Assembly (NCBI GenBank): GCA_013350335.1
Contig: CM023542.1
Span: 434,001 to 498,000, forward strand
DNA length: 64,000 bases
Direction of reading: 5' to 3'
Source: Chimonanthus salicifolius
Taxonomy: Eukaryota > Streptophyta > Magnoliopsida > Laurales > Calycanthaceae
The translations under genes were made by a program, and so were the position numbers. Position 1 is the first letter of the stretch, and each line of letters begins with the position of its first letter. Below the pieces are notes generated by a model. That model searched no databases. It was not told the origin of the DNA and saw only the letters and a list, made by a program, of their open reading frames with translations. Positions 22,101 to 30,083 of the stretch are shown here, in pieces.

Positions 22101-24443
22101 TTGTACAAGCGAAGGATCTAACAAACAAAGACATAATTGGGAAGTCTGATCCATATGCTATATTGTTTGTACGCCCTTTACGTGATAGAATGAAGACTAG
22201 TAAAATAATTGTAAGTGCATGTAATTTTCTCTCCATTTTCTGTTTGGTCCTGTTTTTCTTGAGTTGAAGAGAATTATGCATTTCTTCAGAACAACCAGTT
22301 GAACCCTGTCTGGAATGAGCACTTCGAGTTTGTTGTTGAAGATACATCTACTCAGCATCTGGTTGTAAAGATTTATGATGATGAAGGTCTCCAGGCTTCT
22401 GAATTGCTTGGATGCACTCAAGTACGTTTGAAGGACCTTGAGCCTGGGAAAGTGAAAGATGTGTGGTTAAAACTGGTCAAAGATTTGGAAATCCAAAGAG
22501 ATAACAAATACAGGGGTCAGGTGAGAATATCCATTACAGAAACAAAGATCAGAAATAATTTCATTTCTCTCCAAATGGTGAAATTTTCTTTCATGTTTGC
22601 TACAAATCAAGTATCATGTGACGCCTAATGAGGTATTAAAAGTATAAGTAGAGGAACTCTAATTAGATCTCAGGAGATTACTACAAATTCCTACATATTT
22701 TGTTCACTATCATTTTTTATTGTGGGACTAACCTATGAGCCTATGGCCAATCCACATCCTTCATTGATCGTTATCCTTTGTGAGTTGTTAGATGCCCTAA
22801 CATTGTGAGAGCGACCAACATTGTGTGAATTGGATCTTTCTGTGAAAAAGCTTTATTCCATTGTTTTAATTTTATGGAAAAATAAATGTGCTTTTATCTT
22901 CTAAGCTTGGTATTTATTTTTCCTTGTACATGCATTTGAGCTCAATTCTCATTTGGATACCTGCATTTCTCTATCTTCTTTGTTGCTTAGGTACACCTTG
23001 AACTTTTATATTGCCCATACGGCATGGAAAATGGGTTTACTAACCCTTTTGCTCCAAAGTTCTCGATGACCTCCTTGGAGAAGGCCCTCAAGAGTGGGAC
23101 AGATGGAACAGTGGTTACTGATGTGGAGAGGTCATCTACACAAAGGAAAAGGGATGTCATTGTGAGAGGGGTGCTTTCTGTGACAGTGTTATCTGCAGAG
23201 GACTTGCCTGCCATGGATCTCATGGGAAAAGCAGACCCTTATGTTGTGCTCCTTATGAAGAAGACAGAAACGAAAAATAAAACGAGGGTAACATTCAGTT
23301 CACAAGTAATTATACCTTTTATTTCTTATTGGGTTTGGTCAAGTTGTCAACTGTGTCCTTTTCAGGTTGTGAATGACAGTCTAAATCCAGCTTGGAATCA
23401 GACTTTTGACTTTGTTGTGGAGGATGGGTTACATGACATGCTGATTTTGGAAGTCTGGGATCATGACACATTTGGGAAGGTAAGGGTCCTGCAATAGGAG
23501 CAGCAGCAGTAGTTAGAAATGTCATTGAAATGTGCACATGATGGAGATTCAGCGAGGCATGGTCCACATATTGTATACTATGCTTTTGATTGGGTGAAGA
23601 CTACTAAATGGATGAAATATTAAACAGCCAACATTGTGGAGTGTTCCTCATTTTACTCAAAATTGTCTTGACATTTTCTGCAGGCTAGCTTCTACCATCT
23701 GATCATTTTGATTTTTGAGCTATGGCCTTGGTTTTAACTATTGGCCTAGGTGCCATATTGGATTTTTTAAATTCCAATATATCAACCAGGGGTTAAAAAA
23801 TCGTTATCGGCCTATATATCGGCCGATACGATATATCAACCGATATATCGTTATCGGCCGATATATTTTTCTCTTCAGCGGATATCGGCCGATATGATAC
23901 GGCCGATATTGTGAATATCGGCCGATATTTACAACTTCAAAACCGATACATATCGGCCGATACGATATGTATCGGCCGATATTTGTACCCCTGATATCAA
24001 CTGATACTGGAGCATATATACTTTGATGTTTCATCTTGTATTGGCACTATATCGGCATGTAAGATAACAGCCAATATGGACTGGCTGCTAGAGGCTAAAC
24101 AGCTGGTAAAGTTGGGTGGCTGGGAAGTTCTGAAGAGTCAACTACCCAGACTAAGTCAAGAAACCTTTTTTCCTTTGGGACTCGGCCAATTCCTCACATA
24201 AGTTGGTTACTGGTCCTCAAATTTGCATATGCGATAGTAATTGTCAACAAGTTCTTTAAATGGTGACACTGCCTGTTCATCATTTCATTTCAGGACTACA
24301 TGGGAAGAGTCATCCTAACACTCACGAGGGTTATAATGGAAGGAGAATATAGGGACAGTTTCCCACTAGAAGATGCTAAATCTGGACGGGTGACTTTGCA
24401 TCTCAAGTGGGCTCCACAGCCAATATACAGGGATCTATCATGA
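1107..24443 (+). CDS. Synaptotagmin (SYT4/SYT5, NTMC2T2 group), 11 3'-terminal exons
   Basis: Membrane-tethering and lipid-transfer protein of ER-plasma membrane contact sites. Exons by GT-AG splicing: 1107-1157, 1303-1423, 9111-9232, 15714-15815, 15902-15976, 21872-21951, 22060-22210, 22290-22520, 22991-23287, 23366-23479, 24294-24443 (stop TGA). They sum to 498 codons with phase kept at every junction. Exons 1-6 of this list encode the SMP (TULIP-type) lipid-binding domain, for example '[20 protein letters not shown]'. Exons 7-8 encode C2A with '[10 protein letters not shown]'; exons 9-11 encode C2B with '[13 protein letters not shown]' and '[12 protein letters not shown]', which keep Asp residues expected for Ca2+ binding. 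The C-terminus '[13 protein letters not shown]' is typical of the SYT4/SYT5 pair. Arabidopsis relatives are about 560-570 aa, so roughly 70 residues, including the N-terminal membrane anchor, are encoded upstream of the window. Introns of 7.7, 6.5 and 5.9 kb are packed with transposons, yet all visible splice sites are intact. I cannot say whether it is SYT4 or SYT5. Confidence 0.92.
1424..2684. other. Synaptotagmin intron 2, 5' part, without recognised element
   Basis: AT-rich intronic DNA between the GT donor at 1424 and the RTE-like LINE beginning near 2685. I see no coding exon, tRNA-like sequence or clear repeat boundary. Confidence 0.5.
4578..4822. repeat. Tandem repeat, 124-bp unit, two copies
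   Basis: The unit beginning GACGGTCGACGATCTAAACC occurs at 4578 and 4702 with few changes and starts a third, diverged partial copy at about 4823 (GACGGTTACC). It lies inside the solo LTR. Confidence 0.85.
5015..5290. repeat. Minisatellite, 69-bp unit, four copies
   Basis: Units start GGTCTTAGACAGTCC at 5015, then at 5084, 5153 and 5222. The 69-bp period is a multiple of three, so both strands stay open and show repetitive ORFs of 90-99 codons. These are by-products of the repeat and not genes. Confidence 0.9.
6146..6780 (+). mobile_element. L1 LINE fragment (after RT, zinc-binding RT-associated region)
   Basis: Frames read '[18 protein letters not shown]' (6155-6215), then '[16 protein letters not shown]' and '[20 protein letters not shown]' in shifting frames. 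This is the usual L1 order of 'W...KYG' segment followed by the zf-RVT domain. Several frame changes; no 3' tail seen, so it is truncated at both ends. Confidence 0.6.
6740..7051 (-). pseudogene. 103-codon open frame, possibly retroelement-derived
   Basis: An uninterrupted - strand frame with a Ser/Arg-rich segment in the middle ([14 protein letters not shown]). It has no recognised domain. It lies among LINE and copia debris in synaptotagmin intron 2 and partly overlaps the end of a + strand L1 fragment. I consider it TE debris and not a host gene. Confidence 0.25.
7390..7900 (-). mobile_element. copia-like 5' LTR with primer site and leader
   Basis: On the - strand, TGTTGTGGGACC begins at 7900. 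A TATA-like 'GTATTATAAATACATG' follows at about 7770, and 'TATGGTATCAGTTAGG' (a Met-tRNA-type primer site context) at about 7690. A short leader then runs to about 7390. No gag or pol follows, so the element is truncated. The LTR 3' edge is approximate (7695-7705). Confidence 0.55.
7903..9110. other. Synaptotagmin intron 2, 3' part, no recognised element
   Basis: AT-rich intron sequence up to the AG acceptor at 9109-9110. No domain, tail or duplication could be recognised. Confidence 0.4.
9870..9985 (-). mobile_element. Extremely 5'-truncated L1 tail (116 bp)
   Basis: Reads as the reverse complement of the L1 3' end shared by other copies here (T-run, 'GATCTGTAACAAAAGAAATT', then 'GGTCTAAAAGAATTAGACC'). 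It is flanked by a 16-bp target duplication with one mismatch: ATATTTCCTTGTATAT at 9854-9869 and ATATTTTCTTGTATAT at 9986-10001. Confidence 0.75.
10513..10596. mobile_element. Stowaway-like MITE fragment
   Basis: Ends with GACAACTAAATTAGGACAGA then GGGAGTA, matching the terminus of the fuller copies at 35751-35934 and 40263-40457. The other half is missing or rearranged. Confidence 0.6.
10773..10996 (-). mobile_element. 5'-truncated L1 tail (about 224 bp)
   Basis: T-run followed by the inverted L1 3' end ('AACAATAACAAAAATATTTC', 'GGTCTAAAAGCAATAGAC'). It is bounded by a near-perfect duplication, CTATTTTTATAGTG at 10759-10772 and CTATTTTTTATAGTG at about 10997-11011. Confidence 0.75.
11250..11757 (-). 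mobile_element. L1 LINE fragment (zinc-binding RT-associated domain)
   Basis: The - strand frame at 11655-11431 reads '[20 protein letters not shown]' followed by '[10 protein letters not shown]'. It is homologous to the + strand L1 at 13390-13480 ([19 protein letters not shown]). It ends abruptly at about 11250. Confidence 0.7.
11762..12137 (-). mobile_element. L1 LINE 3' end (RNase H terminus plus tail)
   Basis: On the - strand the frame 12053-11960 reads '[17 protein letters not shown]', the end of the L1 RNase H domain. It is followed by 3' UTR sequence ending at the 'TTGAGCAGTAACAC' end motif near 11770. The upstream end abuts directly a + strand L1 at 12138, giving a head-to-head junction. 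Confidence 0.7.
12138..14658 (+). mobile_element. L1 LINE ORF2 remnant: RT, zf-RVT and RNase H
   Basis: The best-preserved L1 of the window. In order: RT with '[10 protein letters not shown]' (12137-12175) and '[18 protein letters not shown]' (12305-12360); a catalytic box decayed to 'GAEDTLFFC' near 12430-12455, where 'FADD' is expected; a 174-codon open stretch 12797-13321; a zinc-binding region with '[16 protein letters not shown]' (13565-13615); RNase H with '[20 protein letters not shown]' (14047-14106); and a 3' UTR ending 'CTATTAATATATTTCTC' and A-run at 14651. Truncated before the endonuclease. Frameshifts and stops between blocks make it inactive. Confidence 0.85.
14658..15100. repeat. 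Direct repeat (121-bp spacing) interrupted by a SINE
   Basis: AAGTTCGAACATCCATTGTT at 14663 recurs as AAGTTCTAGCATCCATTGTT at 14784, each followed by related 'CCCATAAACTAA' sequence. A third 'CACCCATAAACCAAACTA' lies at about 15060, beyond the SINE. Confidence 0.6.
14836..15024 (-). mobile_element. tRNA-derived SINE (best copy)
   Basis: Read on the - strand: 'GGGGTTGGCTTGACAGCCAA' (box A-like), 'GTTGAACCCTAAGG', 'GGCCACTCCCCATAG', 'CCCAGTGTGTGCGGAT', 'AGACGCCTAGACACC', then poly(A). It is flanked by an imperfect 15-bp duplication (AAGTACAAACTAATG at 14821-14835; AAGTATGAACCAATG at 15025-15039). Related copies lie at about 26380, 27321, 54077 and 61705. Confidence 0.7.
15977..16807. other. 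Synaptotagmin intron 5, 5' part, no recognised element
   Basis: AT-rich intron between the GT donor at 15977 and the L1 at 16808. No domain or repeat recognised. Confidence 0.4.
16808..18150 (-). mobile_element. L1 LINE remnant (zf-RVT, RNase H, 3' tail)
   Basis: The T-run and 'GAGCGGTAACCAAGAAATAA' at 16808 mark the inverted 3' end. On the - strand the frames give '[18 protein letters not shown]' (RNase H start, near 17340-17395) and '[20 protein letters not shown]' (zf-RVT, near 18045-17985). Same family as the copy at 12138-14658. 5'-truncated and frameshifted. Confidence 0.8.
18325..18450. mobile_element. Degenerate MITE half related to the 23787 element
   Basis: The sequence from 18315 contains GGGGTTAAAAAATG, like the start of the complete MITE at 23787 (CAGGGGTTAAAAAATCG). 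It is followed by 'GATACATATTGGCCGATAC' and an inverted 'GTATGGCCAATATGTATC'. No matching right end is seen before the L1 at 18743. Confidence 0.4.
18743..19700 (-). mobile_element. L1 LINE remnant (RNase H part and 3' tail)
   Basis: A T-run and 'GAGTGGTAACAAATAAG' at 18743-18775 form the inverted L1 3' end, with 'GGTCTAAAAGAGATAGACC' following as in the other copies. The region 19020-19340 is the antisense of the RNase H domain seen in the other L1 copies. The right (5'-truncated) edge is uncertain, between 19570 and 19700. Confidence 0.65.
19725..20060. repeat. Two adjacent tandem duplications (52 bp x2, 92 bp x2)
   Basis: GTGAAGATCAACAAATATTT at about 19726 recurs about 52 bp later with one change. 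ACCATGTCACCCCCTATG at 19877 recurs at 19969 (92-bp unit, over 95% alike). They sit side by side in synaptotagmin intron 5. Confidence 0.85.
20115..20280. repeat. Cluster of self-complementary CGATTCG / ATCGTACGAT words
   Basis: Contains ACGATTCGAATCGCACGATT, TGCGATACGAATCGCG, AATCGTACGATTCGAATTG and GTATCGTACGATTC within about 165 bp. The style resembles the MITE at 23787, but with a different core word. No terminal repeat pair is visible. Confidence 0.5.
20285..21290. other. Synaptotagmin intron 5, 3' part, low-complexity only
   Basis: Contains a short triplication of 'GGAAAAATAAAGATTTTT' at 20316-20368 and 'TATAGTATACTGTTATA' repeated near 20735-20770. No gene recognised. Confidence 0.4.
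21292..21650 (-). mobile_element. Possible copia 3' end with LTR
   Basis: On the - strand a purine-rich run precedes TGTTGTAGGATATAATTG (from 21544). The sequence then runs to 'CTTCATTTCACA' at 21292, with a 'GATGAGAGACATATGAATAC' stretch like copia LTR ends. No target duplication could be matched. Confidence 0.35.
23787..23993. mobile_element. hAT-like MITE made of ATCGGCCGAT words (207 bp)
   Basis: Terminal inverted repeats CAGGGGT / ACCCCTG and a perfect 8-bp target duplication ATATCAAC (23779-23786 and 23994-24001). The interior repeats ATCGGCCGATA and CGATATATCG words about ten times on both strands, so almost any part can pair with any other. It is located in synaptotagmin intron 10. 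No coding capacity. Confidence 0.85.
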
Positions 24444-24640
24444 ACCAAGCTTCAGAACCAACCGAATCATGCCAGTGCGCCTCCTCCCTATTTCAGAGAA
24501 AGAGTGGGTACATAAGAAATTCTACTCCTGTATTCAAAAGCTTCTTGACAAGTGCTAGGGTTATGCCTCCACCTGGCAAGTCCTTGGAAATAAAATCTCC
24601 AATACAATGTTTATTGTATGCTGTAATTCTAGTTGTTTTC
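24444..24640 (+). other. Synaptotagmin 3' UTR
   Basis: Follows the TGA stop. An AATAAA hexamer sits at 24589-24594, about 145 nt after the stop, in T-rich sequence, a plausible plant polyadenylation region. The exact 3' end is not determined. Confidence 0.5.
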
Positions 24641-26379
24641 TTTTCTCCCAGTAGTTGAAACTGATCTGAGTAGGATTCTTGAATAGGAGGCCTAATTGGA
24701 AAGCATATAGGGTTAGCTGGATTATTTGAAGGTATTCAAGACAAAGAATCAACCACTTCAATGTCCTGTCAGAAAGGTAGATAATGAGAAAATATTGGCA
24801 AATTCAAATCGAGTGGAAATAGAGGGAATTCGTTTGATTTGGATTTTCATCAGATGTTCAACCGTATTCATCCTATTTTTCTCAGTCGTCTCAGTGTTAC
24901 AAATCATTGTATTCTGGCCAAAACTTCGTTTAGATTTGGGTGTTTATTTCAATGGAACAAACAAAAGAAATTGGACGTTGCAAAATCTACATTGTTATCC
25001 ACTAATTTGGAATCTGTCAGTTTGTAACTGTTTTATTTTCTTAATGATGATCTTTCAGGTCTTAAGTTACTCTAGCACAAGTTATTGCATAAACTTGGAC
25101 TCATTGGATAGATTATTAAAATATACTATATAGTAAAATCGAATTTCATGTCAATCAGACATTGTCCTATACCTAAAATTTGATCATTACTAATATGCTT
25201 GAATGTTAGACCTCTTCTTTTTAATATTTCTTTGTTAGATGGGACGCTATGTAATTTAACAATTTTTTGGACAATCTAATATTTACACAATAAAACTACA
25301 ATAATGTCAAACTGGGTCTAGTTATTCTTTCAATTCTTGAGATAGGTGCGTGAACCTCTCAAACTGGTTCCTGAATTTTTCACTGCATCTCCAAACAATT
25401 TTTAATTTTTCCTCTTTCACCTTCTTTTCCGAGCTTGAGTCAGCATGTTGGAACAACTCTCTCTCTCTCTCTTTTTAACCTATCAAAACAGTAACACCTT
25501 GGAGGAAGTCCCCCTCTACCTGAATAGAATGAATCAATATAGGTGAGAATCAGATGGCGAGAGTCATCATCTAGACTAATGAAGGAGTAGAATTTTCCTT
25601 TCCTTTCCTTTATTAGCATGGATTCCAACATTTCTGAAAGTTGATTTTCCGTCCATTAATAATTCTATGTCTGAAAGTTTTTTATTAACTTGATGCAATA
25701 TCACCACATTCTTACTATTAGCAAGTCCGGCATTGACCTTTTGGTCTTGGAGTTTATAAGTACATGGGCATCCTCTTCTTAATAATCGGCTGTTAAGGAT
25801 GAGTTCTACTCGTGTGTTTCACACCTACCATCTCAGCAACTTTAATCTTTTCATTTCTATTGAATGAATGAAGTTGTACAAAATTGAATTAGGATTTAGG
25901 ACACAAGTTTGTACGACGTTGTTTATTCGGTTATTTTGCAGGAAGCTCTTAATTTTCTCCCTCAACTCTTTCAAAGCCTGTTCTTTTTACAAATGTATGG
26001 AAATTTCACTCATCTTCCCCAACCTCAAATGAAATGAAACCTGCGGATCCTAAGCTAAGATATTTACATTCACATACTTGCATCATTTAGATATTCATCC
26101 TACATATACCAACTCAGACTCCGTATCATTTAGAGATGAAATAGTCATCGATTGTTGACCACTTTTTTTTTCACATTGTGATGTATGGAAACAAGTAAAA
26201 ATGTAAATTTAATTTAAAGATCTTAGAGAGGCAGAGAGCTGATGAAGAAGATGAGCAAGTTTCAAACTTTCTATTTCCAAGCTGATTTGTTAGATCTATG
26301 GTGCTCTTTTCTTTTCTTTTTTGGTTAGAGAGATGTGTTGGAATTATTGTCGGATGAAAAATGGAAAACTTCCAAGATC
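24641..26379. other. Intergenic, no recognised gene
   Basis: AT-rich DNA. A 135-codon open frame at 24726-25133 shows no recognisable domain and has a random-looking, hydrophobic composition. A (CT)n run lies at 25458-25472. Confidence 0.4.
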
Positions 26380-26563
26380 TCTAGAGAGAGGTCTTGGATT
26401 CAAACCATAGGAGCTCCAATAAAGGGCCACTTCCTATGAGAATATGTATATCGAGTAAGGTCCCATCGATTTATCTGGTGTGTGCAGATACAGAGGTTTT
26501 TATACACTCCAAAAGACTAGTCGTGTGTGACGCCTGGACATCTTCGGACCTAAAAAAAAAAAT
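26380..26563 (+). mobile_element. SINE, degenerate copy
   Basis: Shares with the 14836 copy the order 'CTTGGATTCAAACC' (box B-like), 'GGGCCACTTCCTATGAG', 'TCTGGTGTGTGCAGATACAG', 'ACACTCCAAAAGACTAGTCG', 'GACGCCTGGACATCTTCGG' and a poly(A) tail at 26551-26562. Confidence 0.6.
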
Positions 26564-27320
26564 ATTGGAAAACTTCCTTTTTCCTTTACTTTCTTCTTTC
26601 GTTGAGAGATTTTTTGTATAAGAGAGGTGAATACAGAGGTGACTCTCGGCCGGCTATGTGGCCCCTCTCGAAGGCTGGCAGTGGGTTCAGTTGTGTATTT
26701 GGCACCGAGAATCTGGTTTGTAAAGAGAGAAAAGCAGAGAGGAGAAAATCTGTGGGGTTTGTTTTTGTAATCGAGAGAGAGAAGTGTTGTCTGAATTTAT
26801 ATTTTGTATCTCTGTTTAGTATTAGTGGAACTTACCCGATTGTTGTCCGTGGACATATGCTTCAGTCGAATCATGTAAAAAATTGTGTCTTCTCTGCGGA
26901 TTGTTTCTTTGGTTATTTGCTTTCGTTTGATTAATTGGATAAATTTCAACAAGATAGATGTTTCAAATCCTAGTCATTTTATCCTTCAATTTGCCTTACG
27001 TCATGATCAACAATGAGGGTTCAATGTTGATAGACGAGTGAATACATCGGAAGAACCACTCTTGCAAGCAGCTGCTCACAATAGAAAATAAGATGTCTCC
27101 AACCTCTGAACATTCTAGCTCGACGATGAACATCCTATAGTCATCCTATTTTGATTTCTGCATATAAATACAGTGTCATTAATTTAGAAATAAACAAGAT
27201 GTGAAACACTAGCTCAAAAGAATAAAGGGACATGAAATCTAAACATATAAACTTGCCTATACAAAAAGCAAAAGCATTTACATATTACAATCAAATGTTA
27301 GACAATTTATTCAAAGGAGT

Positions 27321-27503
27321 TAAGAGTGATGGCAAGGAACCCACGTCAAGAAGCGGAAGTTCAAAATTCGATTATCACTCCATCAGTAAAGATCACCCTC
27401 CGTAGACTTACCCGGTTTGTGTAGGTAGAGAGGTTGCACATGCTCCAAAGACTAGTCAAATGCTTTAAGAAACCTAAACACCTTGATCATAAAAAAAAAA
27501 AAA
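27321..27503 (+). mobile_element. SINE, degenerate copy
   Basis: Has 'GATGGCAAGGAACC', 'GTTCAAAATTCGAT' (box B-like), 'CCGGTTTGTGTAGGTAGAG', 'GCACATGCTCCAAAGACTAG' and a 13-nt A tail at 27491. Same family as 14836-15024. Confidence 0.6.
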
Positions 27504-28660
27504 TTCCATTTAATCAAAATGGTAAACCATTCATTGTTTTAGCCCCAGGTTGTTGGGAGTTGGCATATTCTCATGAAAGCAGTAGATCATTTACTGTAAT
27601 ATACAGTACAAACTCAGTTGTTGAAATGCATCCAATTTCTAGTGGCAGATGGATTCAATCTATTTCATAGAAATGTTTTCCAAGGAATGAAAATCTCACC
27701 CCTAATATCTGCAATCAAGAAAATTTTTGGGACAATGAAATTTTTTGTCTTGCAATGTATTATATTTTTTTGTGAAATTTGCTTCTTCTTTTTTATGTTT
27801 TTTATTGCAACATTTCAATTGTACTTTATCCACGTGACAACAATTCCATCTAATTATGACCCTCTTTTTAATTCTGCACCAGCGGCACTCAAACTCTTAA
27901 CTCAATATAATTTGGGCTAACTTAGAGCCATGGTCATTTATTAGTTACCTTTAAAATTTATTTTGTTTTTAATATAATTTTCAAAAGAATAAAATTCTTA
28001 CAGCCAGCTCCACTCATATGTAGTTTGAATGAGAAAAAGGTACAAGTGAAAATAAACATTAAAGAAATCTATTTCTAAGAAAGTTGGTGCAAACAATCTT
28101 ACCTAAAATATCTACCTTTAATCATTTAAATCCACTGAAACCAAAGAATGATTTGAAAATGCAACTAAAATATGGGCCACATTGTTCCAATCATGAGCTA
28201 GTTACATATAACCATCAGATTATATCACTAATCTTGTTTTAGAAGTGTGGTTAAGACCTAACACCAAGAAAGTTAGTAGTGGGTCATTGGTGGAATGATG
28301 CTGTCCACCCCAAATTGCTCTAAATAATAGCTTCTCTTGTGGAGCTTTCAAAACCTCCAACACCAAAGTCTTGAGTGAGGATTTGAAACTTGGCCTTTAT
28401 AAGTGAGTTTTGACTAAATAGAGACCCACAACTAGCCTTTATGTTACATCACCACTAGTACGAGAGAGAAAAGTACCAGTCTTCCCTTTCCACTTAGGGT
28501 ATGTTTTGCTTTCAAAATAATACAATTTTATTATTTTAATAGAATAATAAGAATATTTATTCCATTTCGAATATAATATGGATTGAAGAGTCTAGCCAAT
28601 TTACGATCAAAAACATTCTTAACTATTAGGTTTGTATTCATCAAAATTAATATTGAGATA
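27504..28660. other. Intergenic, no recognised gene
   Basis: AT-rich; the 100-codon frame at 27618-27920 is mostly Phe/Ile-rich translation of T-rich DNA and has no recognised domain. Confidence 0.4.
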
Positions 28661-28664
28661 AATA

Positions 28665-28970
28665 TTAATTTTAACGCATTTAGATTAAGGACAGCCATTT
28701 TAACACGGACAAAATTGTTTAGGAGGCACGGGATAAAGTGAAATTTACATTTTATCTCTATCGGTGTACCGCTCATCAAGTACCAGTTTATCGCTCATCA
28801 AGTATCAGTATACCGATAACACACTACTGCATGTATATGTTCTGCATATCGGTACACTAATATTTGATGAGCGGTACACCGGTAAAAATAAAATAGAAAT
28901 TTCACTCATTTTATATCTCCTAACAAATTTTACCTGTGTTAGGATAGGCGTCCTAGATCAAATGATTTGC
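28665..28970. repeat. Foldback element, ~110-bp arms, ~60-bp loop
   Basis: The left arm (about 28670-28795) and right arm (about 28855-28968) are inverted copies at roughly 85% by eye. For example GGTGTACCGCTCATCAAGTA at 28763 pairs with TTTGATGAGCGGTACACCGG near 28864. 'CGCTCATCAAGTA' is also repeated directly in the loop. No ORF. Confidence 0.75.
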
Positions 28971-29062
28971 GATCACTTTTTACCTCACATTTTAGTCTAA
29001 AATATTTTATAATCATATTATTAATATAATGGGGCCTGCTGATCTAATACATTCCAGCTATC

Positions 29063-29101
29063 AAAGATTTAGTTTTGTCACAGTAACAAAACTAAATCTT
29101 T
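29063..29101. repeat. Perfect 16-bp hairpin
   Basis: AAAGATTTAGTTTTGT, 7-nt loop CACAGTA, then ACAAAACTAAATCTTT, with no mismatch. There is no T-run or other terminator context, and no nearby gene. Confidence 0.9.
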
Positions 29102-29154
29102 CATGAAAAACATATCAGAACTATTCCTTGTCTGGAAGTGGAAAAACACACATG

Positions 29155-29160
<6 letters not shown>

Positions 29161-29200
<40 letters not shown>
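29161..29200. repeat. (GA)n microsatellite
   Basis: About 19 uninterrupted GA units. Confidence 0.98.
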
Positions 29201-29202
<2 letters not shown>

Positions 29203-30047
29203 GTCTTTTTGAAAATTCAAACGTGCTCATGTGCATGTGTATTATATAATGGGAAGAATGATTATTTTATGAAAAATTGGGCAATGAATGTTAGGGAACG
29301 TTAGAATAATCTTATCATATCTCTATTATGTAAGATGTCCATAGACTTCGTGATATACAAGTGCAACCGATTGAATAGCCAAAATCATTTATATATTCAA
29401 ATTCAAGTATGTGTAAAAGATTGCAAATATAAAGGAACTTTTGAATGGAAATCCTTCAAAAGTTGTGATGTTTTAGATAATTTTTTTTTTTCAAATTGTC
29501 CTCATGCGATAAAAAGACAATTATTATCTTTTTCAGAAGTACAGCCATACAGATGACAACTGCCACTGTCTTTTCAAAATTACAACTACAAATGGAATAA
29601 TATGCACTAATTTTTACCAGCACATGTGCTACTTTTTTTATATTATTATTTTATAGTCTAAAGGAAATATGAAAGTTAATGTTGTCTAGTGGTAAAAGAT
29701 ATTTGTTTCTTATGCAAGTGACCTAAATTCAAATTCTATTGTTAACTATTTTTTTTACATTTTACCCTCTTTTCATTTTTGTGTTTTTTTTTTAAAAGAA
29801 TGAGAAATAATTAAGAAAGGTTGACTTATCTGAGCCCGACCTAAATAAACAGGTTTTTAGAAAGATTTTTTGTTCAGGAGATTGGACAGATGCTTTTAAG
29901 TCTTTTTATTTTTTTAAGTCCAAACATAATTAAGTATGAGCCAGGCAGGTCTGATCAGGCTTGGGGAAAGATTTTTTCACAGTCTTTTAAACCCAAACAC
30001 AGTTAAATACGAGTCCAATCCCAACTTAAATAAATGAACTTGGACAA

Positions 30048-30083
<36 letters not shown>

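Noticed and set aside
24726..25133. 135-codon + strand frame downstream of the synaptotagmin gene
   Set aside because: Hydrophobic, composition like translated AT-rich DNA, no recognised motif, no splice or leader context.
29676..29750. Possible tRNA gene (AGTGGTAAAAG ... TTCAAATTC)
   Set aside because: The box A and B words are there, but no complete cloverleaf with acceptor stem pairing could be built; more likely a SINE head or tRNA relic.
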